Positions 20,238 to 30,048 of a DNA stretch of 31,497 nucleotides are shown in pieces. This DNA is from Phaeoceros laevis. Lineage: Eukaryota > Anthocerotophyta > Anthocerotopsida > Notothyladales. The stretch's first letter is position 1; the number at the start of each line of letters is the position of its first letter. Position numbers and translations under genes: made by a program. The notes beneath the pieces are model-generated. The model worked only from the letters and a program-made list of their open reading frames with translations, was not told where the DNA came from and did not search any database. Where the stretch lies: contig JBNGIQ010005380.1 in the NCBI GenBank assembly GCA_049999765.1, positions 1 to 31,497 on the forward strand. The letters are read 5' to 3'.

Positions 20238-21831
20238 TCAAATAAGCTTCGATACAGCAGCTTGAATGGCAAGAGCGGTCTTCGCTCCAGGTGATATTGC
20301 CACTGGGCCCAGATAAATGTCAAACAGTGCAGTCACCAGAGACGCAGATTCGATGGTCGACACGTCAGGTGCGGGGATACCTGAACCGCTGGCAGATATC
20401 GAAATCTGCAACAAACGATCAGATAATAATGTAGTTCCACTTTGGAAAATCATCATCGCCCAACAATGCTCATAGGACAAGTACCTCGAGCGTGGCCGGT
20501 TGAGCCCAGTTCAGCAGAAAGGTTGTTCCCTGCTTGAAAGGGCGACCCTGGAACACCTGCGCAAAAGCAGCCAAAGCTGCATCGCCGTCTTTTCCTGCGT
20601 CACCCGCCTTCAGCCTTGGTACAAGTGCCTCATCCAAAGCCCCCCAAAGCTGTGCTCCATCGATATCCCTTGCGAGGGTGATTAGTATTGATTTGGTCAC
20701 AGGTGCTGCGTGTGAGCCAACACAATGTTAACACAATTACATACGATTAGGAGCACGAAAACGGAAGCTAAGCATCAAAAGCGGAGCGGACAAGGTCTTT
20801 TCTCTTTTGTTGCGCACTCGCTCCAACTGCGGAGCGGACGAGGACTTTTGCCGCGCACCTTTAATGAATGCCTTGTAGAACTCTTCATCCTTGGCCACTT
20901 CCACCCCGGCTTTCCCTTTCCAAGCTGCTAGATGTGCGGCCACGTCGGGGTCCACATAGAAACCCACCGCATACACCTTCACCTTGATGAAGGCAACCTG
21001 CTTTTCCCGCACTCCTGCAAAAGGGACGAACTTGCGGAGTTGCACAAACCAGATGAAGGTATTTCAAAGCTTTAACCTCTTCCACAAGCAGGCACACCCC
21101 TACCAGCACCAACAAATGTGAGCTGCTTGGAGGACTTGGGTGGTGTGAGCTTCTTCAAGAACTTGATTCCAGTAGCTTCCTCGACAGCAACCTCTTCGGG
21201 ACTTGGTGCCACTGCTTGTGACGGTGATAACACAGTTCAGATTACCGCGTCCTCCAGGTCTGACAAAAGGAAGCCAATGGGAGCCACTGGGAGGCTCTCC
21301 AACGTCATGAGTGGCTTTGCATATGAAGACTGAGAATGAAGCTGTCAAGCAACAGTGCATGCATGCCATGTATACAACCACATACATTCCACCAGGTTTG
21401 TTTCAAACCTAACAGCAGCAGGCAAGCAGGCAGGCAGGGAGGGACAGGGTAACAGAACCTGAAGCCTCCACAGCCACAACCTGAGCTTTGCGCTTGGACT
21501 TGGCTGCTGGACGGTCTGCCATTTGAAGCTTGCTGCCTGCGCTCCAGAAGGCGTTGGACGAGGACGAAAGGGACCGGGGGATACAGATTGAAGGCGTCCT
21601 CAGTCCTGGAGGCAATGGCGCAGCAGCAGAGGAGCCATTGCGGGCCACAGCGACCTTGTAAAATCCAGGGACGAGCAGGAGGCCAATGTCACATGTCAGT
21701 CAGGCATCGCCCTTGCACTTGCGCTCAAAATCCTGTGCCGTGAAAGGAAGGGGCTGAGCTAGATAGCAACTCCACAGGTTAATCCAGGAACTACAAGGTA
21801 CCGTGCCCGCCACTCCCGCCAGCGCGGCCAT
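20238..21831 (-). CDS. FAP3: FAP3-like plastid fatty-acid-binding protein (chalcone-isomerase fold)
   Basis: Exons in coding order: 21831-21802, 21654-21459, 21211-21104, 21014-20859, 20705-20485 and 20405-20238 (292 aa, phases match; Arabidopsis FAP3 is about the same length). Exon 1 codes only MAALAGVAGT. It is needed because exon 2 has no in-frame ATG before its transit-peptide-like Ser/Arg stretch (PRSLSSSSNAFWSAGSK). The mature part shows ATGIKFLKKLTPPKSSKQL, FVGAGVREKQVAFIKVKVYA, VGFYVDPDVAAHL, ITLARDIDGAQLWGALDEAL, FKQGTTFLLNW and a C-terminal GAKTALAIQAAVSKLI. The family binds fatty acids in the plastid stroma and is related to chalcone isomerase without making flavonoids. Assignment to FAP3 over other CHI-like clades is by overall likeness. 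Confidence 0.87.
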
Positions 21832-22304
21832 GACGACCACTGGCAGGCCCAAGCTCCCTCTGCGTCCCGACAGTTGCTTGAGCCCAGCCAGCCACACCCA
21901 AAAGGACGCACAGAGAATGATCCAGACCTAAAGCGCAATCGTCCTCAGGCTAGCCAGGCGGAAGACCATCATGCACTGGCTCGCTGCTGGTCGTTACCGA
22001 CGAGGAAGGTATGCACCCGTCATCCTTTGTCCTGACGTGGCACATCTGCGAGTTGTCGGGTCCGTGACTAGACTAGCCTTGAGGCCCTTGAGATACCAAC
22101 TTGAACATGATAATCCGCGATGCCACCATCCATGCTAGACGATTGTTTGTAGAACATCGTTACTCCTACAATAACAACTCCGTTTCTTCACCGACAGAAG
22201 CTTGTCACCCGCCCGGGGTCGCTTGTTTCTTCCTTCAAACGTGCAAGAAATTGTCCAAGTACTGTACCTTACTGGGATAGTGTTTTCAGGTCTGTTGAAC
22301 AAGC
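21832..22304. promoter_or_regulatory. Divergent FAP3/SERINC intergenic region
   Basis: The two start codons face away from each other with 473 bp between them, so promoters and 5' UTRs of both genes must share this stretch. I see no motif I would name with confidence. GTG codons in the FAP3 frame extend upstream of 21831, but no ATG does. Confidence 0.55.
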
Positions 22305-24230
22305 ATGTGGATCGCTACGTGCTGTGCGTCTTGTTGTGCGTCTTGTTGTGCGTCTTGTGCCTGTGCCGGCATTAAGGGAATTGCCGATAACATATCACGC
22401 CGCTCCGCCCGTTTAGCCTACTGCGGCCTCTTCGCCTTGTCTCTGCTTGTGGCATGGCTCCTTCGGGACTACGCAGGGCCCCTACTGCTCAAGATCCCTT
22501 GTGAGCCTCCACCGGAATTACCTGCCATTTCTTGTGAAGTTCCATTTGCTTCTTTTGCCGGCTGTAGTGATGGCACCGCCAGCCAGACTCGGCTCAATCG
22601 ATTGCCCTCCTGTAATCAGGGATCAACTCGTTCGAAGACACCCCAAGCGACGAGTGGTTTGCTACCCAGGCAGTGCTGCGCGTGAGCTTGGGGACCTTTC
22701 TTTACTTCTTGGCCTTTGCCATTGTGATGATTGGTGTCAAGTATCAGAATGACGCTCGAGACGCATGGCATCATGGCGGCTGGATGTGCAAGTTCATACT
22801 GTGGATCACCACAGTCTGCCTCATGTTCTTCTTGCCTAACGGGGTTGTGAATGCGTACGGTATGCTGTCAGAATATTAGAGTGCTTTTACCAGCAGCCGT
22901 CCACATGCGGCTGGCTTGATAGCTCGCAGTGACTCGCGCTTTTGCAGGTAGCCTGGCGAGATTTGGATCGGGCTTATTTCTGTTAGTGCAAGTGCTTATT
23001 CTGCTTGATTTCACCCATACCTGGAATGCGGCTTGGGTGGACAAAGATGAGCAGTTTTGGTGAGTACCACTTCCAAGTTTTGTCTTTGTTGTTGTGTCTC
23101 TATTGTCGTTATGTCTAACTCTCAGGGTTAGACTTCTGCTCAAGGGTGCAAACTGCTGGACATTTCTCAGGCTGTTTTTGCTTGTGGCTACTCTGGTATA
23201 AGCAGGTAGGCTACTCTTATCCCTCTAGCTCTGACTTGGTCCAAGTGTCCGATCACCCAGGTACATTGCTCTGCTGGTGGCATCCATAGTGTGCTATCTT
23301 GGAAGTTTTGTGCTCTCGGGGTTCCTGTTCTACTGGTTCAACCCAGCCGGACAAGAGTGTCAGTTGAACATTTTCTTCATCGTGTCTGCCCTAATCTTTG
23401 GACTGGGCTTCGCTCTTGTCTCCCTGCACCCCCAGGTACTGTGGTGACCGAAGAGTGTTTTGACTATGTTGCGTTTGGGTCTTTCTCTGCTTTTCATGAT
23501 ATGCAACGTTCTTGAATTTTGTTTTGAGCTGTTTGGGGTCGCTTTATTATATGGTGTTGGAGCAGATAAATGGCAGCCTTCTCCCAGCATCAGTCATTGC
23601 CTTGTACTGTACCTATCTATGCTACAGTGCTCTTTCAAGTGAGCCTCGAGACTATGAATGCAATGGGCTTCATAAGCATGTAGCAGCAGTTTCGACAGGC
23701 ACCCTGGTCATGGGGATGCTCACCACTATTCTGTCCGTTGTCTATTCTGCTGTGCGGGCGGGATCATCTACGACTTTCCTATCACCTCCTTCGTCCCCAG
23801 GTGCTTACCATGACCTTACCGTGAATATGCCGATATTGAACCTGCAGTGAGAGGAGTAAATTTTGTTACTTCTCTGTTGATAAGTATGTCGTGGGCTCTA
23901 GGTTCCCGCCGCAAACCTTTGCTCTCAGCAAAGGACGATGACGATATCCAGGAGCTGGAGGGGGGGACAGCAAATCGGAAAAGCAAGCGAAGTGAGGAAG
24001 CACTCCCAGTTACGTATGCTTATTCCTTCTTCCACCTCATTTTTGCGCTTGCTAGCATGTACTCCGCCATGCTGCTCACTGGGTGGGGGAACACGAGTGA
24101 AGGCGACAAGAGAATCGATATTGGTTGGCCATCGGTTTGGGTCAGGGTTGCTACACTCTGGTCCACAGCTGGGCTCTTTATGTGGTCCTTGATTGCGCCG
24201 GTCTTGTTCCCAGACCGAGAGTTTTCTTGA
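22305..24230 (+). CDS. Serine incorporator (SERINC/TMS family) membrane protein
   Basis: Exons: 22305-22500, 22620-22859, 22948-23059, 23261-23435, 23566-23800 and 23902-24230 (428 aa). It has about ten or eleven hydrophobic segments. Diagnostic features are a Cys-rich start (MWIATCCASCCASCCASC), RLAYCGLFALSLLVAWLLRD, the split PWINSF motif restored at exon junction 1/2, AVLRVSLGTFLYFLAFAIVM, HHGGWMCKFILW, FLPNGVVNAYGSLARFGSG, LLDFTHTWN, CYLGSFVLSGFLFYWFNP, PASVIALYCTYLCYSAL and the C-terminal SFFHLIFALASMYSAMLLTG followed by RVATLWSTAGLFMWSLIAPV. The loop after exon 5 is charged and likely cytosolic. In animals and yeast the family was proposed to incorporate serine into lipids and can act as a lipid scramblase; the plant role is unclear. 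A 12-bp in-frame repeat codes the CCAS units (about 22323-22358). Confidence 0.95.
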
Positions 24231-24653
24231 GGTTTCCATTGTAGACAGAAGTAAGTAGTGTACAGACTAGACCCCAGTTAGATGAGTGTACAGCAGACTA
24301 CACCGAGGACATGGCACCTACTCTCGGGACTAGCCAAGTCCCTTACTTCGCTGCAGGCCTAAAGGCCTAAACGTGTCAAAACGTTATCCGGACTCAAGTT
24401 CACCCAACCGACAAGTTGGTTTAGCTTTGTGCGTTTGTTCAGGATGATACGGTATACAATACAGACCCTGTGTGTGTTTATTGCTTGAAACCCTGTGTGC
24501 ACTTCGAGCGCTCTGGGGACAGTGAGGACGGTAACGTACGGATGGTGCCAAGACGTGGCCACTGGCCAAGTCTCGGTTCCAAGGGGTGTTGGACAGTTGG
24601 AGTCTGTTGGACTACAAATAGAATTCGCTGTTTCGAAAAATGTGATTTACTTT
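24231..24653. other. Convergent 3' region between SERINC and the PPR gene
   Basis: Both genes end here from opposite sides, 423 bp apart. The stretch holds their 3' UTRs and short open frames without family likeness. No hairpin terminator-like structure is expected or seen. Confidence 0.6.
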
Positions 24654-27600
24654 TTAAGGCCTACCACCACAAGAGCAGCATCCTTCAGCAAACCGATGAA
24701 CGCGGTGTGCATCCCTCACAACAATTTCTCTCCTCTCAATCCTCGACATAACTTGGGTAGCACTGTGACAGTCTCCACACATTCGGAGATTCTTAGTCAC
24801 AAGCAAAGGTGTTCCCTCCGGAGTGTTCAAAAGACCATAGGCCAATGCTAGCTTCTCGGCATGTCCGCACAGGTCATCTTCCTTCTGCTTCTCAGAAACT
24901 GGCTTGAGAACCAATTCCGTGTGCGGTACATGTCCTCCATCCTCCCTTAACCGTACAGTGATGTTGCGTAACTTTAAGGAGAATTCATCCCTTTTTTCCC
25001 CTACAAAGAATGTGCGGATCTGTCTGTTCACTTCGATGCCTGCCTTTGCAGGCTTCTTGCTAGCTCCTACTGATCTTCTCAAACTTTCTATCCTGTGTAC
25101 ATCTATCCACCTACCAGCGTCTGCATACAAGTTTGCCATAAGCACGTAAGCAGAGGCATTCTGGGGGTCTAACCGAATAAGATTTTCGAAACACCGCCTC
25201 CCTCGCTCGATTTCACCGTGGCTTCTGCAGGCATATAACAGGGAAGTCCATCCAACAACGTCGCACTCAAATGGCATTGTTAGCAGCAGTTCCTCTGCCT
25301 CATCAAGATGCCGTGACCGCCCAAGAAGATCAACCATACACAAATAGTGCTGCAAAGTGGGCACAATGCCATGTTCTGTCACCATGGCATCGAAGTATTG
25401 ACGACCCACATCGACCAGGCCTTCATGACTGCATGCCACAAGAAGGCAGGTGAAGGCTGTCTCGTCCGGCTGAACCCCATCTTGCAGCATGTCTTTGAAG
25501 CACTGTATTGCCTGTTGCCCTTGATTACATTTACCGTAGCCATTCAACAAGGCTGTCCAAGTAATCACATCTCTCTGGGACAGGCTATCAAACACATTGT
25601 GAGCGTCCTTCAAGCTACCACACTTTGCATACATGTCCACCAGACTTGCCGCAACGGCTGTATCACCCGTCAATCCTCTTTCCAGAATTTGTGAGTGAAA
25701 CTGCCTTCCCTGTTCTATAGCTCCCACGCTCCCACATGCTTTCAGGAGGAAGGCAAATGTACAACTGTTGGCTACAACTTGGGCTTCCTGCTCCAGTCCC
25801 AAATAAAGAGCAAGTGCGTCCTGACCTAGCCCATGATCGGTGTATCCTGCAATCATTGCATTCCAAGTTACAACATCCCTTGTGGGCAAGCTGTCAAACA
25901 CCCTGCGGGAGTCCTCTAAGCTGCCACATTTGGCATACATATCCACCAGGCAACTGCACAAAACCAAATCAGAACTGTATCCACTATCCACAATCTGTGC
26001 GTGCAGCTTTTTGCCCTGAGCTAAAGCTCCAATGCTTGCACATGCTTTCAGGAGGCAAGAAAAGGTTATACTGTTGGCAACAATTACGCCTTCTTCCTCC
26101 ATTTTTTCATACATACCAAGGGCTTCGTGACCTAGCCCCTGCTCCGCATATGCTGCAATGATTGCAGTCCATGTGACGACATCTCTCGTGGACAAACTGT
26201 CAAAAACGTCCCTAGCATCCTCTAAGCTGCCGCATTTAGCATACATATCCACCAGGCAGTTGCCAAGGACTATGTCAGCCTCCAGTCCTCTTTCCATAAT
26301 CTGCAAATGGAGCTGCTTGCCCTCCTTAATAGCTCCAACACTTGCACATGCCTTTAGCAAGCACGACAATGTGATATTGTTGGCTACAGTTGTGCCTTCC
26401 TGCTTCATTCTCTTATAAAGATCAAGACCTTCGTGACCGAATCCATGCTTTACATATCCATCAATCATAGCAGTCCATGACACCACATCCCTTGAGGGCA
26501 GACCATCAAACACATTGCGGGCATCCTCCAAGCTGCCACACTTGGCGTACATATCCACCAGGCAGCTACCTAGGAATACATCTAGCTTCAATCCTCGTTC
26601 TACAATCTGAGAATGGAGCTGCTTTCCCTGCTGCAAAGCTCGACTACCTGCACATGCTTTCAGGAGGCAAGCAAATGTAATATTGTCGGCAAGAAGTATG
26701 CCTTCCTGCTCCATCCGTGCATAAAGTGCAAGAGCTTCATGACAGAGCCCCTGCTCAGCATATCTGGTGATCATTGCAGTCCATGTCACCACATCCTTTG
26801 TGGGCAAACTGTTAAAAACCCTGCGCGCATCCACCAAGCTGCCACATTTGGCATACATGTCTACCAGGCAGCTCCCTATGAACACGTTAGGCTCAAGCCC
26901 CCTCTCCATGACATAAGCATGCACCCGCATTCCAGTTGCTAAGTCTGATGCACGTGCGCAAGCTTTCAGAGCGGCAACGAAAACGTGTCCATCTGGCTTC
27001 ACACCCGTGCTGCACATCTGATGGTACAACTTTATAGCCTGGTTAGGCTCTCCGTGTTCCACATTTGCCGAGATTATAGTAGACCACATGAAGGCGTCTG
27101 GTGCTGCCACCCTGCTGAATACTCTCATTACTTCCTGCAACCTCCCATGCGACGCATACATGCGCATGATGTGGTTGGCCAAGAATGTGTTTGACTCGTA
27201 ACCAGCATTGACAGCCAGAGCATGAATTCGCTGCCCGAGGACGAAGTTCTTCTGAGCCAAAGATTTCTTCAGAATAGCATAGAAGAGGAAAGTGGGTACA
27301 TGAGAGCCTGCCTTCACCAGGCTGTCAACAGCGTCAACAGCATCAGTGACCCGTCCCTGTTCACATAGTTTCATGCATGCCTCCACTGTGGAGTTCCCTT
27401 CATCCCTCCCTCCATGATTTGAGCCAAGGAGGGACGGCGAGGCACCCCTTCCTCCGTGAATTGAGCAAGGGGGAAGGGCGCGCTGCATTAGGCCATGGAG
27501 GGAGGGTCCGTTCCCTCCCTTCCCTCCCTTTGCCGGCCATGGAGGGAAGGTGGGGGCACCCTCCTGACCTCCCTCAACCAACCATGAAGGGATGTCGGCT

Positions 27601-27674
27601 TCTCTCCATGGCTGAGTGGCGCGCCCTCCCTCCACTGGTGATGGGCGGGTGAAGGACGTAGGGGCGCCAGCCAT
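24654..27674 (-). CDS. Intronless PPR-DYW:KP protein, candidate organellar U-to-C RNA editing factor
   Basis: One uninterrupted frame of 1006 aa begins at the first in-frame ATG (27674); the open frame runs further only through GTG. Residues 1 to about 120 are Gly/Pro-rich and low-complexity. From about residue 128 a PLS array follows, with six S motifs, five reading (C/S)LVDMYAKCGSL, ending in P2-L2-S2, E1 and E2. The PG box is KPAKA (874-878; nt 25055-25041). The deaminase-like domain keeps the zinc/catalytic set HAE (938-940), CGDC (966-969) and CSC (1000-1002), but ends GRP (1004-1006; nt 24665-24657) where DYW is usual. PPR motifs read one nucleotide each in single-stranded organellar RNA. 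By recollection, KPAxA plus terminal GRP defines the DYW:KP clade linked to U-to-C conversion. The target is unknown. The gene is divergent from uL1m. Confidence 0.94.
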   Translation of the reverse strand: MAGAPTSFTRPSPVEGGRATQPWREADIPSWLVEGGQEGAPTFPPWPAKGGKGGNGPSLHGLMQRALPPCSIHGGRGASPSLLGSNHGGRDEGNSTVEACMKLCEQGRVTDAVDAVDSLVKAGSHVPTFLFYAILKKSLAQKNFVLGQRIHALAVNAGYESNTFLANHIMRMYASHGRLQEVMRVFSRVAAPDAFMWSTIISANVEHGEPNQAIKLYHQMCSTGVKPDGHVFVAALKACARASDLATGMRVHAYVMERGLEPNVFIGSCLVDMYAKCGSLVDARRVFNSLPTKDVVTWTAMITRYAEQGLCHEALALYARMEQEGILLADNITFACLLKACAGSRALQQGKQLHSQIVERGLKLDVFLGSCLVDMYAKCGSLEDARNVFDGLPSRDVVSWTAMIDGYVKHGFGHEGLDLYKRMKQEGTTVANNITLSCLLKACASVGAIKEGKQLHLQIMERGLEADIVLGNCLVDMYAKCGSLEDARDVFDSLSTRDVVTWTAIIAAYAEQGLGHEALGMYEKMEEEGVIVANSITFSCLLKACASIGALAQGKKLHAQIVDSGYSSDLVLCSCLVDMYAKCGSLEDSRRVFDSLPTRDVVTWNAMIAGYTDHGLGQDALALYLGLEQEAQVVANSCTFAFLLKACGSVGAIEQGRQFHSQILERGLTGDTAVAASLVDMYAKCGSLKDAHNVFDSLSQRDVITWTALLNGYGKCNQGQQAIQCFKDMLQDGVQPDETAFTCLLVACSHEGLVDVGRQYFDAMVTEHGIVPTLQHYLCMVDLLGRSRHLDEAEELLLTMPFECDVVGWTSLLYACRSHGEIERGRRCFENLIRLDPQNASAYVLMANLYADAGRWIDVHRIESLRRSVGASKKPAKAGIEVNRQIRTFFVGEKRDEFSLKLRNITVRLREDGGHVPHTELVLKPVSEKQKEDDLCGHAEKLALAYGLLNTPEGTPLLVTKNLRMCGDCHSATQVMSRIERREIVVRDAHRVHRFAEGCCSCGGRP

Positions 27675-28109
27675 CCGCAGCTGAGTCACTAATCGTGTGC
27701 AATCGGTTATAGCGTACTGTACAGTGGTGTGTCGCACATTCGAACCTCTTCAGAACAGCAACCTCCGGGGCTGATGACGTGAAGCCACTTTCTCAGCTGC
27801 TTTCGCTCTTACCTGAACTCCGATCAGGCAAAAGTGGGGCATGCCCAGATCTCTGCTCCCTTGTTGAATTTGAAGTTCTGCAACCCTCTGTAATCCATTT
27901 CATAGGTCCTGCGATGCCTGCTTTTGCAGCTACATCACTCGCATGAAGGTACCAGCCATTCGACCGGGCTTATTACAACCGGTATCCGTACCCCGAGCTA
28001 CAGCTTGGTGAACCAAGAATCCAAGAATGCACCTGTTCTTTCACGAACGTTTGACGTTTCAATAGTCGCTAATAGAAATTATTGTAAGGTTCGCGGAGCT
28101 CATTGAGCG
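27675..28109. promoter_or_regulatory. Divergent PPR/uL1m intergenic region
   Basis: The starts of the PPR gene (minus) and uL1m (plus) are 435 bp apart, so both promoters lie here. ACGT cores occur near 27776 and 28052 (TGACGTGAAG and TTTGACGTTTC), but I cannot show that they act. No clear TATA box was identified for either side. Confidence 0.5.
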
Positions 28110-30048
28110 ATGGCTGTGAGATCAGCTGGCGCTGCTAAGCGGCGGCTGCTCCGTCTGGCCACCTCACAAGCAAGGGCATGCACTGCTGCTCCCTGTCGGC
28201 ACTTCTCTGTAGCTAGCTCTGCAGCTTCAGGCGGTGGGCTCAATCTCTCTGAGTTGCTGCAGCAGCTACAGAAGCCCAGGGTTGCCCCGCTTCCTGAGGA
28301 CCGGGTGCTTGAGGAGCCACACCTGGAACAATTGCGGGATGACGTGTCTGTTAGCAGGCGAGTGGCCCGGCCGCTGCTTGAGGACATTCCGGTACCATCT
28401 TTTGCTGTAACGAAGCAGGACAAACGGCCTGATCCCGTGGGGTTGTTAGATGCCATTCGTTTGGTCAAGGTAGGTGCGTCTGAAGGCTTCCGCATTTGGC
28501 AGAAGACAGGGGCTTGCCCCGTAATTGGTGTACTGACTTCTGTTATCTAGTCAGGAGCCCGTGCTAGCTTTGATGAGACCCTGGAGGCACACGTTAGGCT
28601 TGGCGTTGATCCCCGACGAGGTGACCAGGTGAGGTTTTGGACGTACTCCGGCCCGTTTGAGCTGTTTTGCACTCTTCACCTAGGTCGTTTGGATACATGA
28701 TTTCCGCTCGTGTGCTGATCCAGATGGTTCGAGGTGCTGCAACCCTACCCCATGGCAGTGGGAAGGTTAGCCGAGCTATTCCTTACTGGGCATGATAGGC
28801 TGTAATCCCCCCTCCTTCTTCAAGCTCGCCTAACCCGGGAATAGGTTGTGAGGGTGGCAGTGTTTGCGGAGGGAGCTGCTGCTCAAGAAGCTGAAGCTGC
28901 TGGTGCGGACATCGTTGGTGCCGACGACTTGGTGAATCTCATCAAGGAGAGTAAGCATCATGGAATCCCTCCTGGCTGCAAAAATGGGGTTCCAGAGGTG
29001 ACGGACTAAACATGGATGCTGTAGTGAGAAAGTATCGCTCACTGTGAAGTACATTTCTCTGCAGGTGGAGGGAAACTTGACTTCGATAAATGCATTGCTA
29101 CCCCATCTGCTATGCCCAAACTCGGCAAGGTTACCCTACTAGTACTTCAGTGTCAATGCTTACTCAAGTGCCACTCTTTTGCTGGTAGTTTGCAGGGAGT
29201 TCTTCACGGATTTGACATTTCAGGTTGTAGCATATGATGTTGAGCCTTGTACCAACAGGTGGCTCGGATCCTAGGTCCAAGAGGCTTGATGCCGAATCCT
29301 AAAGTAAGGTTGAGGGTCCGATTCACCTGCAAGTGTTTCAAGTCCATTTATTTTTTGGTTTCGAAGAGTAAGAATTTGTTGGCTTGCAGTTGGGCACTGT
29401 GACAAACAATATTGCAGATGCTGTCAAAGCTGCGAAGCAAGGGCGGGTAGACTTTAGAGTTGATAAAACTGGCATTGTTCATGCTGGGTTGGGCAAGGTA
29501 ATGTCGCATAGGTTTTGGATTCGTTTTCCAGCTCCTGGGCTTAATTCACGGTTTGCAAGTTTTGTTCGACTGCAGTACAATGATCACAGATTTTACCATG
29601 ACAGGTGAGCTTCTCTGAGGCAGCCCTTCAAGAAAATGTTGCTGCCTTTGTGGCTGCCTTGCTGGGAGCTAAGCCTTTGGGTTTGAAGAAAAGTACGTGG
29701 TTCCTGATGTATTGTAGCTTGACTGGGTGATGTTGAGTTGTCCAAGGGATTCCATTGCCCTTTTTGACAGGCTACCTTGGGCAAATGGATCTCATGTCCA
29801 TCCATGTACTCTTTTTACAGGCTCACGGTATGCGGGTTATGTTCATAAGGTTCATCTTTCTTCCACTGTATGTGCAGAACTCTCTCTTGCCCATTCTCTT
29901 TAATTCATCCTACCAAACAAGGAACGACTTTGGGAACTAATGGCGTTCGTTTGATGTACCAATGTAGATGGGCCCTGGAGTGCCAGTGTCAATTCAATCG
30001 GTAGCTCTAGCTGCTGATAATTACATCAAGACAAACGAGATAAGATGA
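28110..30048 (+). CDS. MRPL1: Mitochondrial large-subunit ribosomal protein uL1
   Basis: Exons: 28110-28469, 28551-28628, 28724-28765, 28845-28950, 29065-29129, 29259-29303, 29390-29497, 29605-29692, 29821-29867 and 29968-30048 (339 aa; phases match). Residues 1 to about 35 are Arg-rich with no acidic residue and contain RHFS, typical of a mitochondrial presequence. The uL1 domain starts at [20 protein letters not shown]. It includes [57 protein letters not shown], the family signature [36 protein letters not shown] and a C-terminal [20 protein letters not shown]. uL1 forms the mobile L1 stalk next to the ribosomal E site. The mitochondrial call rests on the presequence and on likeness to the plant mitochondrial form; a plastid location is less likely. 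Confidence 0.92.

Noticed and set aside
21832-21897. Extending FAP3 upstream to MWLAGLKQLSG...
   Set aside because: That codon is GTG; the first ATG in frame is at 21831 and gives a normal transit peptide start.
27675-27737. Extending the PPR protein by 21 residues to 27737
   Set aside because: The codon at 27737 is GTG, not ATG; plant nuclear genes rarely start at GTG, and the next in-frame ATG is at 27674.
27720-27760. tRNA-like GGTTCGAAT on the minus strand
   Set aside because: No matching T-stem, anticodon arm or acceptor stem can be drawn around it. No tRNA or rRNA gene was found anywhere in the window.
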